From Sphingobacterium sp. UGAL515B_05 (GTDB lineage: Bacteria > Bacteroidota > Bacteroidia > Sphingobacteriales > Sphingobacteriaceae), in contig NZ_CP109907.1 of the NCBI RefSeq assembly GCF_033097525.1, positions 5,766,001-5,830,000 of the forward strand: DNA of 64,000 nucleotides, given 5' to 3'. The notes under the pieces were generated by a model. That model was not told the DNA's origin. It did not search any database and saw only the letters and a list, made by a program, of their open reading frames with translations. The translations under genes were made by a program, and so were the position numbers. Below are positions 15,804 to 25,529 of this stretch, piece after piece (position 1 is the first letter of the stretch; the number at the start of each line of letters is the position of its first letter).

Positions 15804-17243
15804 TAGATATTGGTTGATGAATCTCTTGAACTCGGCACTATTCCCCCTCGGGTCAGGTGGTGGCCCGATCAGATTACCATTCTTATCAATCACTATCAAA
15901 AACGGATAACCACCAGGGTTCAAAAATTCGACTAATGGGTGTTTTGTTTCAAGACCCTCCGTAAAAAGTTGCAAAGAACTGCTACTACAGTACTTACCTA
16001 TCCCTTTCAACCATAAACTCTTCTTACTATCAATACTTATTGATATAAATTGAATTTCCTTACCAGAATACTCTTTTTCTAAATCCGCCATAACTGGAGC
16101 TAGCACTCTACATGCTCCACAACCATTAAACCAAAAATCCAGAATTACAACTTTGCCTTTAAAATCGGTCAGTTTATGAATTCTCCCAATTGAATCAGGT
16201 AATGAAAACGAATAGAATGGCATTCCTCTCTTCAATCTTGTTTTTACGATCTGGTAACTATCAGCTACTTTTTTGAAAAATTTAGAGCCATGATCGACAT
16301 TGTCAGAGTACAATCTGTATATCAAGTCTGTATTTTTACTGTCCTGTTCATCCGAAAAAACATTTAATGCAGTATTAGCTAAGAGATATTCTTTTGCGGC
16401 AGGATATTTTGATAAATGTTTAAGAATTAACCGGCAATAATTAACAGGGTCATTATTCATCATTTCCCGAGCATTATCTTTGCTAGGATTTTGATACTCT
16501 GAAAGTAGTATATAATCGCGAAGTATAGTTAATCCACTATAATAAACATTTATATTCTCTAAAAATGGACTAAATCGATTTTTTTTCTGTACGAATTTTT
16601 CAAATAATGTTCTGACTGAATCGCTTTTGCTATTTACGGCAGAAAGCATTAACATATCCAATACTGTTTCATACTCATTTGCTTTAATAAGTTCCTTATC
16701 TCTTTTTTTAATGTCAATTTTGTAGTTTTTATAGATCGAATCGATGGCGTTCAATTTTTTGTCCGTAGTAGCGAACTTATAGCTTATTGATTGCAGACGA
16801 TATGCTGGATCTTCCTTATACAGTGCCAATTTTCTTTTTACAATTTCTTTCTGAAAATCAATTTTGTCGACACCCTTTCCGGAAAAATTCAGATCCATCA
16901 TCCCCAGTTTTTTAGCATTAGGTACTAAAATATGTAAACTATCTCCAGGGTTTACTAAAATTGAAAAGGTTCCCGGTAAAAACAAGATTTTTTCGTTTAT
17001 CGCTCCTCCAATTTGTACTGGCTCTGTTAATTCAATTTCAAATGTAAAATTTCCTTTTGATGTTTTTGTTTTATAATCGATCTTACGACCTTGACCAATA
17101 ACGAAAGGATAAAAGACGCTTATCTCAACATCGGCTGGTGATTGTATTGATTCTGGTATAAACCCAGTGATTTTGGTCTTGACCTGTCCCGTTGACGTAA
17201 AAAATATAAGAGACAAATAGATTATTAGAATAAATTTTTTCAT
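15801..17243 (-). CDS. Thioredoxin-like (TlpA/AhpC-TSA type) exported protein
   Basis: The 480-aa protein starts with a signal peptide (MKKFILIIYLSLIFFTSTGQ). Residues about 20-130 look like the DUF4369-type beta domain common in Bacteroidota TlpA proteins, followed by a helical middle and a C-terminal thioredoxin fold (from about 340) with the active site FWFNGCGACRVL (Cys375, Cys378). It should reduce or exchange disulfides in the periplasm. I prefer the ATG at 17243, 4 bp after the SusD stop, over 17267, because it puts the signal peptide at the N-terminus. Last gene of the operon. Confidence 0.87.
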   Translation of the reverse strand: MKKFILIIYLSLIFFTSTGQVKTKITGFIPESIQSPADVEISVFYPFVIGQGRKIDYKTKTSKGNFTFEIELTEPVQIGGAINEKILFLPGTFSILVNPGDSLHILVPNAKKLGMMDLNFSGKGVDKIDFQKEIVKRKLALYKEDPAYRLQSISYKFATTDKKLNAIDSIYKNYKIDIKKRDKELIKANEYETVLDMLMLSAVNSKSDSVRTLFEKFVQKKNRFSPFLENINVYYSGLTILRDYILLSEYQNPSKDNAREMMNNDPVNYCRLILKHLSKYPAAKEYLLANTALNVFSDEQDSKNTDLIYRLYSDNVDHGSKFFKKVADSYQIVKTRLKRGMPFYSFSLPDSIGRIHKLTDFKGKVVILDFWFNGCGACRVLAPVMADLEKEYSGKEIQFISISIDSKKSLWLKGIGKYCSSSSLQLFTEGLETKHPLVEFLNPGGYPFLIVIDKNGNLIGPPPDPRGNSAEFKRFINQYL

Positions 17244-17247
17244 GTTT

Positions 17248-18615
17248 TTAATATTGATTTTGTTCAATATGATTGAAGTTTATTACAAACTGAGGAATTG
17301 GTAATACGTATCTTGGATCATTAGGAGGTAACGTAAATGTTTCATCGCCGATCTTTCTTATTAACGTTTGCGAAAACTTCGGATCTCTATTGAGCCTTTT
17401 AAGATCTTGCCATCTAAGTCCCCTTGTCAGAAGTTCTTTTCTTCTTTCTTTTAAAATGAGATCTAACGCTGCATTGGCATTCTGAGCAGTAAAATTTTGA
17501 AATCCTTCCTTTTTGTATCTTTTACTTGAAAGCTTGTTTAATGCGTCCATAGCACCCTGAACGTCATTCAGTCTTGCATTTGATTCTGAAAGAATTAGCA
17601 AGACTTCACCAGTTGTTGTACCAGTGAAAAGGTTATTCAAAAACTCACCGCGGAAAGTAAACTTTCCATCTTCCTCTTCCTTAAAGAATAGGGATTTTCG
17701 CAAATCGTTACTACCATAGTCATTATATAGAGATGTATTAATACGTCCTAATGATGGACTGCTTGATGACTTAACCATTAAACTTCTTATATGAATCTCT
17801 TTCGACTTAATATCCAACGGATTATTAGCAGTCGGATCATTTATTAAATTAAAATCTTCAACAAAAGAGTTATATTTTAATGATGAATCTGCAGCACTTT
17901 TCGCTTCTTCATAATTATCCATAAAAAGAAAAGTTCTGGCAAGAAGAGCGAATGCTCCTGCTTTTGATACTTTTGTATAATCAGGTTGGGTAGTAGGTAG
18001 AGCACTTGCTGATTGTTTTAGATCATTAAGAATTTGCTGATAAGTTTGTTCTACTGATTCTCTCCGAACCATCTCATCAATATCATCATCTAATTTTATA
18101 GGTATTCCCAAATCACTACTTGATGTACTCTTGTCATAATACTTGCTAAAGGTCATCACCATATTGAGAAATTGTTTTGCTCTATGATAAAGAGCTACAC
18201 CCCGAATACGGTCATAATCAGAACGGTTCGCATCTGTCCGATCAATCAAAGAAAGTCTCTTCAAAACTACATTGCAAACTTGAATCTGACTGTAAGCACA
18301 ACTCCATTCATTCTGTTGAACAAGGTCTAGGTTCTCATAGTCTTTTTCTTTTTTCCATATAATAAAATCACGATCAAATCCAAAGTAAACTTGATTAAAC
18401 TGATCTCTTGTAAATTCATAATCATCACATGATGTCTCTATTCCCCCTCTTCCGTCATATTGAAATAAATCCGCATTTAAAAGAAGATCCAGATCGTTCA
18501 AGGTAGTAGGAACGATCAATTTAATATCTTGCTTTTCCTCAAGCCATTGTTTTGAACAACTTACTGTCAAAGCAGTCGCCAAAAATGCTAACAAATTAAA
18601 AATTATCTTTTTCAT
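17248..18615 (-). CDS. RagB/SusD family outer-membrane lipoprotein
   Basis: The 455-aa protein has a lipoprotein signal (AFLATALTVSC, Cys20) and the SusD-type layout: N-terminal helical TPR-like part (RIRGVALYHRAKQFLNMVMT), an AGAFALLARTFLFMDNYEEA segment around residue 220 and the C-terminal ERRKELLTRGLRWQDLKRLN motif. It caps the SusC barrel and binds the nutrient at the cell surface. It follows the SusC gene by 9 bp. The substrate cannot be told from the sequence; no glycoside hydrolase or peptidase gene is in this operon apart from the thioredoxin-like protein. Confidence 0.92.
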   Translation of the reverse strand: MKKIIFNLLAFLATALTVSCSKQWLEEKQDIKLIVPTTLNDLDLLLNADLFQYDGRGGIETSCDDYEFTRDQFNQVYFGFDRDFIIWKKEKDYENLDLVQQNEWSCAYSQIQVCNVVLKRLSLIDRTDANRSDYDRIRGVALYHRAKQFLNMVMTFSKYYDKSTSSSDLGIPIKLDDDIDEMVRRESVEQTYQQILNDLKQSASALPTTQPDYTKVSKAGAFALLARTFLFMDNYEEAKSAADSSLKYNSFVEDFNLINDPTANNPLDIKSKEIHIRSLMVKSSSSPSLGRINTSLYNDYGSNDLRKSLFFKEEEDGKFTFRGEFLNNLFTGTTTGEVLLILSESNARLNDVQGAMDALNKLSSKRYKKEGFQNFTAQNANAALDLILKERRKELLTRGLRWQDLKRLNRDPKFSQTLIRKIGDETFTLPPNDPRYVLPIPQFVINFNHIEQNQY

Positions 18616-18624
18616 AGCGTTAGA

Positions 18625-21600
18625 TTAAAGAGTACAATTGAATGCGATCGCAAAAGTGCTAGGCATTTTGCTAGTCGGAAAATCGGGATCTAGCCCCACT
18701 TTGTTGGCTTTCCATAACAAACCAACATTATTAGCAATCGCTGATACCCGCAGAGATTTGAGATGAAGTGCGTTTAAGGTTTTTGAATCAAATGAATATG
18801 ATAGCACAATATCTTGCAATCTGATGTGGTCACCTTTTTCAACCAAAACTTCCGAATTTCTGTAATATTGATCTGCTAATGTAGATGCAGGATATATTAG
18901 GGCTGGTACATTCGTAATTTTCTCGTCGCCAGTATTTTGCCATCTTTTATAAAAATCGCCGTGCGTGGTGTAGTTGCGATACAATGAGGAATACATAATA
19001 CTGTTTCTTCTAAAATAATAACCAAAACGATATGTAATATTAAAAGAAAGTTCAACACCCTCATAACTAAAAGTGTTCCTCAAAGCTCCGAAATATGGAG
19101 CTATTGCACGCCCATTATATCGAAGATTATTTTGAGGATCGAGCGCTAATTGCTGTGTTATTTTTGAATAATCTTTTGAAGCGACACCATCCAAGTAACC
19201 TCTAGCTTGACCAGTTTCAGGATCGAGCCCAGCCCATGGGTAAGAATAAATTCCAAAAAGAGGTTTACCGATCACTGGCGAATAGTTTGATGGATTCCTA
19301 TAAATACTGTTATCAGTCAAGAAGGTATTTATGGATGTTGGGCGTTGATATTTTGTAACCTTATCTTTCGCAATAGAAAATAATGCAGTTGTATTCCATC
19401 TAAATCTTTTAGTAATTATATTTGAAGTTTTAAATTCCACATCCAAGCCGCTTCCAGTCATATTAGCTACATTACCTCGATAGCTAGTAAATCCGCTAGT
19501 AGGATCAATTGCGCTGTTTCCAATTAAATCGCTCCCCAACCGATTAAAGTATTCAATACTACCGACAATACGGTTATTTTTTGTACCATAGTCTATCCCT
19601 ATATTGAACATCCTATTTTTTTCCCATCTCAAGTTCTTATTTGGTGGGTTCCGTAAGGTGGCCGCAGGAAGAGTGTTTATACTATTATAAGTCAAAATAG
19701 CAGTTGTATATGCGGTTATGGTTTTATCAACATTTCCACTATAACCAAAAGTAGATCTAAAACTTAGTTGTGGAAGCCAATCTATATGGTAAAAATGCTC
19801 TTTGCTTATATTCCACTTTGCCCCCACCGACCATAAAGGAATTGACTTTTGATTCGTTTTTACTCCGAAAAGATTGGATTGATCGATTCGTGCACTTGCG
19901 GACAATACATAACGGAGATCATAATTATATGCACCGTTGAAATAATAGGATCGTATTCTATTCAAGGTCTCAGAATAGTCATTTCCCTGGGGAATTACGC
20001 TTGTAGAGCTAGATCCATAGAATGGAAATTCGGTCAGATAATCGACAGTGATGTTGGAACCAACATTTGGGTCAAAACCATAAAGACTATTTGAAAGCCC
20101 GTTAGCCTTTACTTCCCTTACTTCAAATCCAGTAATGGCGTTGACCTGATGTTTATTCCATCTTTGATCAAAGTTTAATTGGAAGCGGCCATTCAGCGCT
20201 TTCAGATCATTATTTGTATTATCAAGCTTGCCTCCTAATGGTATGTTGCGCTTCATTAAACTATTTGAAAACGTAGTATATTGATTAATTAGGTTGCGCA
20301 TAAAATAACTATCAACATCATAAAAATTGCGACCCTTTCCAATCTGATTTTCGTATTGAAATCTCGCCTCAGCAGTTACTGAGGAAATAATCTTATATTT
20401 TATCGCAGCATTAAGTCGAATTTCAGATTGTTTAAATTTATTGTCTTGATATCCCAGCTCATTCAAGGGTATAAAATCCCAATTGAGTAGACCATCTGTT
20501 AGTGCCTTTCCTTTCAATGCATTACTATAATCTTTTGTTACAATAGAAGCATCGCCATTACCATCAAGAAGCGTAGCGTAAGGGTACATTTGCTCTTGTC
20601 CCATATTGGTTAGCATCGAAATTACATTTGATAATGATCGATTATTTTGATTGTAGTATAATCCCGCTGAAATCTCTAATTTTTCGATGGGACGGAAAAC
20701 TTGGTCACTACTTATGCTTACCCTACTAAACCCCTCACCTTTAGCTGAACTTTTGTTTTTATCAAATCCTGCTGAAAAGTAATAGGCATACTTGTTGGAT
20801 CCACCGTTTAAATCCACAGAATATTGCTGTTTTATACTATTTTGATACAAATACTTACTCATGTCCCTGCGGAGATCGCCACTACGAAGAGCATCAATTT
20901 GCAGATTAGCCTGCTCAGACGTTATTAACCCTTTTCTTTGATCGTTGAGAATACTTACTACTGGCGAATATGGACGATTGTTAGTAGTATTGCTGATAAT
21001 CGTATTGTAGAATCCTTTTTCAAAAAGCATTTTCTCAATATCAATGAAGTCTGAAGGTTTGATCTGTGGAATGTAGTTCAGATCAGGCTTCTGCCCGATC
21101 GTAAGATTGGAGGTAAAACCAATATTCATGGGCTGGTCTGCTCGTCCTTTTTTAGTTTTTATGACGATCACACCATTACCAGCACGAACTCCCCAGATGG
21201 AAGCTGCAGCAGCATCCTTCAAAATATCAATATCCTCAATATCATTAGGATTGATGTTATTGATGTCGCCTTCATAAGGAAAATTGTCAACAACAATCAA
21301 TGGCTGATCGTTTCCGAAGATCGTCGCCTGTCCCCGAATGGTCAACTTTGGAGAACCTGAACGTTCGTCAAATAATATAGAGGGAGCAATACCTTTCAGT
21401 CTGCTGATCACATCGGTGGAGACCTGACGGTTAAAAGTCGCATTGTCAACTTTTGAAAAAGACCCCGTAGCCCTTTCTTTGGGAATGGACTGGTAGCCAC
21501 TGGCTACCACACTCACCTCTTCTATCCTATTGGAATTCGTAACAAGTACGATTCTTTCGGCACTCTTTGCAGAGACTTCCATCCGTGCGTAGCCCAGATA

Positions 21601-22158
21601 GGATATCATCAGATCCGAATCAGAAAATTCACTGGGCAATTCAAATGATCCCGTATTGTCGGAAGTTACTGTAAAATTTGTTCCTTTTACTTGGATCGTT
21701 GCCCCCGCAAGTGGATTGCCATTTTCATCCACAACCCTCCCTTTAGTTGTTTCCTTATTTTTTGAAGGGGTTGTATTTCCGTTTGCTGGTTTTTCTTTTA
21801 AAATGATAATGCCATCGGCGATCTTGTAGGAAATCGGCTGGTCAGCAAACATTTTGTTCAATACCTCCGTAATGTTAGCATTTTTAAGATTGATGGAAAT
21901 TGGACCAGCTTTTTTTAATAGCTCTTCACTATAAGCAAAGTCATACTTTGTGCTCTTCCGTATTTCGGAAATCGCCTTTGATAGTGGTGCTTTCTGCAGT
22001 GAAAGGCTAATCTGCTGTGCCTTAATAGCAGTGCCGCTGGCAAGAAGCATAAAGAATAGGGTACTCTTTAAGCCTGCACGCAGCAATTTTTTCCTGCCCG
22101 AAAACATATCCGCTACCTGCGGTATGTTTTCCCTGTTGGAAAAATCATGTTTTTTCAT
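18625..22158 (-). CDS. SusC/RagA family TonB-linked outer-membrane transporter with STN domain
   Basis: The 1177-aa protein has a signal peptide (about residues 29-47), an STN signalling domain (ISLSLQKAPLSKAISEIRKS onwards, to about 115), a carboxypeptidase-regulatory-like beta domain (GRVVDENGNPLAGATIQVKG, about 137-215), the TonB plug (RGQATIFGNDQPLIVVDNFP; DIEDIDILKDAAAASIWG) and a C-terminal barrel ending in an aromatic-poor FNCTL. The STN domain is what contacts the FecR anti-sigma factor encoded upstream, so transport can switch on the sigma factor. It forms a transporter with the SusD that follows. Confidence 0.93.
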   Translation of the reverse strand: MKKHDFSNRENIPQVADMFSGRKKLLRAGLKSTLFFMLLASGTAIKAQQISLSLQKAPLSKAISEIRKSTKYDFAYSEELLKKAGPISINLKNANITEVLNKMFADQPISYKIADGIIILKEKPANGNTTPSKNKETTKGRVVDENGNPLAGATIQVKGTNFTVTSDNTGSFELPSEFSDSDLMISYLGYARMEVSAKSAERIVLVTNSNRIEEVSVVASGYQSIPKERATGSFSKVDNATFNRQVSTDVISRLKGIAPSILFDERSGSPKLTIRGQATIFGNDQPLIVVDNFPYEGDINNINPNDIEDIDILKDAAAASIWGVRAGNGVIVIKTKKGRADQPMNIGFTSNLTIGQKPDLNYIPQIKPSDFIDIEKMLFEKGFYNTIISNTTNNRPYSPVVSILNDQRKGLITSEQANLQIDALRSGDLRRDMSKYLYQNSIKQQYSVDLNGGSNKYAYYFSAGFDKNKSSAKGEGFSRVSISSDQVFRPIEKLEISAGLYYNQNNRSLSNVISMLTNMGQEQMYPYATLLDGNGDASIVTKDYSNALKGKALTDGLLNWDFIPLNELGYQDNKFKQSEIRLNAAIKYKIISSVTAEARFQYENQIGKGRNFYDVDSYFMRNLINQYTTFSNSLMKRNIPLGGKLDNTNNDLKALNGRFQLNFDQRWNKHQVNAITGFEVREVKANGLSNSLYGFDPNVGSNITVDYLTEFPFYGSSSTSVIPQGNDYSETLNRIRSYYFNGAYNYDLRYVLSASARIDQSNLFGVKTNQKSIPLWSVGAKWNISKEHFYHIDWLPQLSFRSTFGYSGNVDKTITAYTTAILTYNSINTLPAATLRNPPNKNLRWEKNRMFNIGIDYGTKNNRIVGSIEYFNRLGSDLIGNSAIDPTSGFTSYRGNVANMTGSGLDVEFKTSNIITKRFRWNTTALFSIAKDKVTKYQRPTSINTFLTDNSIYRNPSNYSPVIGKPLFGIYSYPWAGLDPETGQARGYLDGVASKDYSKITQQLALDPQNNLRYNGRAIAPYFGALRNTFSYEGVELSFNITYRFGYYFRRNSIMYSSLYRNYTTHGDFYKRWQNTGDEKITNVPALIYPASTLADQYYRNSEVLVEKGDHIRLQDIVLSYSFDSKTLNALHLKSLRVSAIANNVGLLWKANKVGLDPDFPTSKMPSTFAIAFNCTL

Positions 22159-22214
22159 AGATTTGTGTAGGGTTAATTATTAGTTGCTCGAAACTCTAGT
22201 ATATAGACCCGATC

Positions 22215-22238
22215 GCCGGAGTGCGCTAACACTCCGGC
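22215..22238 (-). promoter_or_regulatory. GC-rich hairpin between FecR and SusC genes
   Basis: Perfect 9-bp stem GCCGGAGTG/CACTCCGGC with a 6-nt loop, in an otherwise AT-rich 110-bp spacer. No T-tract follows in the gene direction, so it is more likely a stabilising, processing or attenuating structure than a full terminator. A hairpin with the same size of loop lies at the same place in the second locus (47309-47328). Confidence 0.55.
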
Positions 22239-22268
22239 ATTATTTCAGGCCAACATATGAAACAGTAA

Positions 22269-23438
22269 TTAGTTATTGTCTACCTCAATCCTCCTTCCTG
22301 TCATTTTAAACTTTAAATCTGTAATTTCTCCTAGCGCATAGAGTACGCTCGTCAATTTTTTATTTCGGCCAATTGTAGCATAAACTTTTATATGCGGAAC
22401 ATTCTTATAATCCACATCGATATCGTACCACCGCTCCAGTTGGCGCAGAACCTCCGCCAGTTGAGCGCCTTTAAATTGGAATTCATTCTCAGTCCATCCT
22501 ATAAAAGACTCTGCATCAACTTTTTTAACTTCAATACCACCAAGCACAAATCTACCCTGCTCCCCAGGTTTAAGTCTTAATAACAAATCATTTTGTAGAT
22601 TTCTCAATTCAACACTTCCGCTAATAAGTGTTGTCCTTGAATATTCTTCGTTAGCATACGAATTGATATTGAACTTTGTTCCAAGAACCTTGACCCGCTG
22701 GCCTTTTGATTCCACTATAAATGGCCTTGAAGCATTATGCGTAACTTCAAAATAGCCCTCACCTTCAAGTTCAACCAGACGTTCCGCACCTGCAAATTTT
22801 GTAGGATACTTAAGTTTGGATTCAGCATTCAGCCACACTGTCGTTCCATCCGGTAGTACCGCTTTATATTGTCCTTTACGTGGTGTTTTAAGTGTCGCAA
22901 ACTGCATCTTTGACGCTGAAACCGCTTTACCATCCAGATAGGTTACACCACTGGCATCGCTCTTCACCGTCTTTCCTTCCAGATCAATGACCTGACCATC
23001 GTCGAAAGTCAATGTCGCCTGATCCTTACCCGGGTCAATGTCGGCCGTGGCAATATTGACGGTCTCAAGAATGGACTCTCTGGACTGATAATACCTGTAT
23101 AGAAGCAGGGTAAGCGAAAAAAACAGGAATACGGCGGCAGCGGAAGTCCAAAAGACAACGCGCTTATAATGGGATTGACGTTTCTTCAATACCCCATGTA
23201 GTTTTTCAAGTTCCGAAGTAGTGCTGGAACCAGCAAGCTCCCGCTTTAAAAGTTCACGGGCAACATGCTCGTCGTCTTTCAGGTGTTCAAAGAAAGCACG
23301 GTTCTCACTGCTCTGACTGAGCCAGACCTCAACCGTCTTCTCTTCGAGAACGGTCAGAACCTCTCCTCTGACAATCTTTGTCAAAAGCGGGACAATCTTT
23401 AACTCATCAAGAATACGTTGCTCTTCCATCGGTTTCAT
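22269..23438 (-). CDS. FecR-type anti-sigma factor with DUF4974 domain
   Basis: The 389-aa protein has a cytoplasmic N-terminal part (about 90 residues), one membrane helix (VVFWTSAAAVFLFFSLTLLL, about 94-113), the FecR domain (TTVWLNAESKLKYPTKFAGA; ERLVELEGEGYFEVTHNASR) and a C-terminal DUF4974 domain (FQFKGAQLAEVLRQLERWYD). It holds the sigma factor until the SusC STN domain reports substrate. It lies 51 bp or more behind the sigma gene and 110 bp ahead of susC. A second ATG three codons in (M4) is an alternative start. Confidence 0.92.
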   Translation of the reverse strand: MKPMEEQRILDELKIVPLLTKIVRGEVLTVLEEKTVEVWLSQSSENRAFFEHLKDDEHVARELLKRELAGSSTTSELEKLHGVLKKRQSHYKRVVFWTSAAAVFLFFSLTLLLYRYYQSRESILETVNIATADIDPGKDQATLTFDDGQVIDLEGKTVKSDASGVTYLDGKAVSASKMQFATLKTPRKGQYKAVLPDGTTVWLNAESKLKYPTKFAGAERLVELEGEGYFEVTHNASRPFIVESKGQRVKVLGTKFNINSYANEEYSRTTLISGSVELRNLQNDLLLRLKPGEQGRFVLGGIEVKKVDAESFIGWTENEFQFKGAQLAEVLRQLERWYDIDVDYKNVPHIKVYATIGRNKKLTSVLYALGEITDLKFKMTGRRIEVDNN

Positions 23439-23489
23439 TTTAAATAGAAACCCGAAAAGATATTGCGTTGTCCCAAAAAAGTTAAAAAA

Positions 23490-24071
23490 TTATGAATAAA
23501 TCATTAAAAGTGCGATTCCGGCACCTGAGAGGGATTTTTTTAATAGCGAAAGCGCTCTTGATTTTTGGGTATTTATCGTACTGACAGGAATACCGAGCTC
23601 CTCAGATATTTCTTTTGGTGTATCACCGCTGACAAGCCTGCTCATAATAAGCCGGTATTGTTCCGGCAACAGATCAATCGCTCTATAAAGCTCCTCATAT
23701 ACTTCGGTCTGAACAATACTATCAAGTACATTTTTTTCGAACTCGTCAAAGTTCTTGGAGTACAGGTCAAACCGCTTTTGATTTACCTTTTCCTTTTCAA
23801 TCGCTTTGATACAGCTATTTTTTACGGATATATATAGAAACGCTTTGATATTTGACAGCGTTTCAAAACCTTCCCTCCTGTCATATAATTTAAGAAATAT
23901 GTCCAGTACAATCTCCTTGGAAATTTCCATCCCGATATTCAGAAGTAACCGGTCTGCAAAAAATATCAATGAAGAATGAAACATTGTGAAAATACGGTCA
24001 AAAGCCAGTTTATCACCGCTTTGAAACTGGGAAAGCAGTGCCCTTTCGTCGATCACATTTCGGGATGTCAT
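23490..24071 (-). CDS. ECF RNA polymerase sigma factor (FecI-like)
   Basis: The 193-aa protein has sigma region 2 (LLSQFQSGDKLAFDRIFTMF; SKEIVLDIFLKLYDRREGFE) and region 4 (AIDLLPEQYRLIMSRLVSGD; TPKEISEELGIPVSTINTQK). I start it at ATG 24071 (MTSRNVIDERALLSQF). The frame is open to 24137 but the extension MAFFFLQLLF... is a Phe-rich run with no counterpart in sigma factors. It should direct transcription of the FecR/SusC/SusD genes that follow. Confidence 0.9.
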   Translation of the reverse strand: MTSRNVIDERALLSQFQSGDKLAFDRIFTMFHSSLIFFADRLLLNIGMEISKEIVLDIFLKLYDRREGFETLSNIKAFLYISVKNSCIKAIEKEKVNQKRFDLYSKNFDEFEKNVLDSIVQTEVYEELYRAIDLLPEQYRLIMSRLVSGDTPKEISEELGIPVSTINTQKSRALSLLKKSLSGAGIALLMIYS

Positions 24072-24455
24072 AATAGGGCAATTGGTAAATGATTTAGTAA
24101 AGTTAGAAAATAATAGTTGTAAAAAAAAAAATGCCATGATCGATCAACTCAATAAAAACTGAATTCTTACTTGATTTCAAATGTCATGACGTAAAAATTA
24201 ATTAAATTTAGTGTAGTCTGCTTGTGGAACACACAAGAGATTAAAGTAATTTTAGCAGAACTGTCAATGGATTCTACGCAGAAAGTATTTTTAGTTGGGA
24301 ATATAAATCTTACAAAGATAATACTGCTTAACGGCTGTGGTAATATGGGCTGATGTACTCAATACAAAAATTACGTATGACGGTATACGCAGGTCTTTAA
24401 TAAAAAGTGGTAGGCCGAAACTTTATGAGGTTTCAGCCTATATTTTTTGTCTAAG
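24072..24455. other. 384-bp region upstream of the sigma factor
   Basis: Holds the sigma-factor promoter region on the minus strand and, at 24412-24448, a terminator for the convergent side. I see no gene, RNA gene or repeat in the rest. Confidence 0.5.
24401..24448. terminator. Bidirectional terminator after the 24456-24905 gene
   Basis: Stem AGGCcGAAAC/GTTTCaGCCT (24412-24439, one mismatch) with an 8-nt loop. Plus side is followed by ATATTTTTT; on the minus strand the stem is followed by ACCACTTTTTA. It most likely ends the minus-strand 24456-25529 operon. Confidence 0.7.
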
Positions 24456-24905
24456 TTAATTATTAATGTCCAATTCTTGAACTTTGGTTTCCAACCATTT
24501 AACCATATTATTTTTTCTTTCATCCATAGGGATTAGATTTTCATCAAGAAAGGATGAATAGTAAACATTTTGAAAATCGTTAAAAATATCAAAACTGTTC
24601 ATCTTGATAAATTCGAGATTACGCTCTTCATGGTCTTTCAATATTCGATAGAGGTTATTGATCAGATCGTCGTCAATTGGAGAAGCGAACTCAATATGGC
24701 TCAGTGATCCAAGAGAGACAATTACATTATTGTTATCGGTCCGCAAAATTCGACGGGACCATTTAAATTGAAGACAGAGCATAGAGTTAGAAACTTTTTT
24801 AAGTTCCATATCTGTTTCAGAATCCATTACAAACCTGCCACCTGTTGAACTTTTGTAATCAAGGTGGTAATCCGTAATTGTGTATTTTCCTTCGATTTGT
24901 TGCAT
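24456..24905 (-). CDS. Unknown 149-aa protein
   Basis: I do not recognise this soluble protein. The N-terminal half reads like beta strands (YTITDYHLDYKSSTGGRFVM), the C-terminal half is helical and charged, ending VKWLETKVQELDINN. No signal peptide. It follows the lipoprotein gene by 15 bp, so they form a two-gene operon. It could be a cytosolic partner or immunity-type protein, but nothing in the sequence proves it. Confidence 0.65.
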   Translation of the reverse strand: MQQIEGKYTITDYHLDYKSSTGGRFVMDSETDMELKKVSNSMLCLQFKWSRRILRTDNNNVIVSLGSLSHIEFASPIDDDLINNLYRILKDHEERNLEFIKMNSFDIFNDFQNVYYSSFLDENLIPMDERKNNMVKWLETKVQELDINN

Positions 24906-24920
24906 ACTTAATACTTGAAT

Positions 24921-25529
24921 TTAATTTTTGGGTATATAAAGTGATCCAGTCCATTCGACCTGTTTGGTCCGTACTATCTCGTTGTATTCATAAATTACAT
25001 AATTAGCATATCCCCGCCATTGCCCAGTGCTCCCCACCACCCATCGTGTTACGCCAAAAAGGCTTCTCAGCACCTTAATGTAACTATAGAAATCAACCGG
25101 ATTATTTACATACTCAGTTTGATAATAACTGTTCTCCTCCCTAATATACTTGCCTGTTAAAGTGATTATTGCTCCTGGAATCTGATTTCCGGGTAAGTAA
25201 GGATCCGGCTGGGTGACGTCAATAGTAGTGTTAGCATCTGCCTTTTTAGAAATGCCTTCCCCGTTTGAACGGGAAAGACGATATACCTTTTTTGTTCCGT
25301 CTGCCATCGTATGTATTTCACGTCCATTGACGTAATCAAGCTCCATTTTGTCAGGAAGCGCGTTAAAAAACGAATCGACGGCTTGCTTTGCTACCGCAGC
25401 AGAAATTTTGGGATTAGTTGAATTTTTCTCTTCTAATTTTTCGGTTTGTTGCTCTACAGGATCATCTTTTCTACAGGAATGCACTATCACCAAAAGGGCA
25501 ATAATTAAAAAAAAAATGTTCTTTTTCAT
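24921..25529 (-). CDS. Unknown lipoprotein, 202 aa
   Basis: Started at ATG 25529 the protein has a lipoprotein signal (NIFFLIIALLVIVHSCRKDD, Cys about residue 19). An ATG at 25577 in frame adds 16 residues before the signal and is unlikely. After a Lys/Glu/Asn-rich spacer there is a mixed domain with several aromatic residues (SYIKVLRSLFGVTRWVVGST; GQWRGYANYVIYEYNEIV). Surface or periplasmic lipoprotein of unknown role. A 17-bp palindrome lies 45 bp upstream. Confidence 0.7.
   Translation of the reverse strand: MKKNIFFLIIALLVIVHSCRKDDPVEQQTEKLEEKNSTNPKISAAVAKQAVDSFFNALPDKMELDYVNGREIHTMADGTKKVYRLSRSNGEGISKKADANTTIDVTQPDPYLPGNQIPGAIITLTGKYIREENSYYQTEYVNNPVDFYSYIKVLRSLFGVTRWVVGSTGQWRGYANYVIYEYNEIVRTKQVEWTGSLYIPKN

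Noticed and set aside
24072..24137. N-terminal extension of the first sigma factor
   Set aside because: A Phe-rich run from an A/T tract with no sigma-factor counterpart; ATG 24071 gives the normal start.
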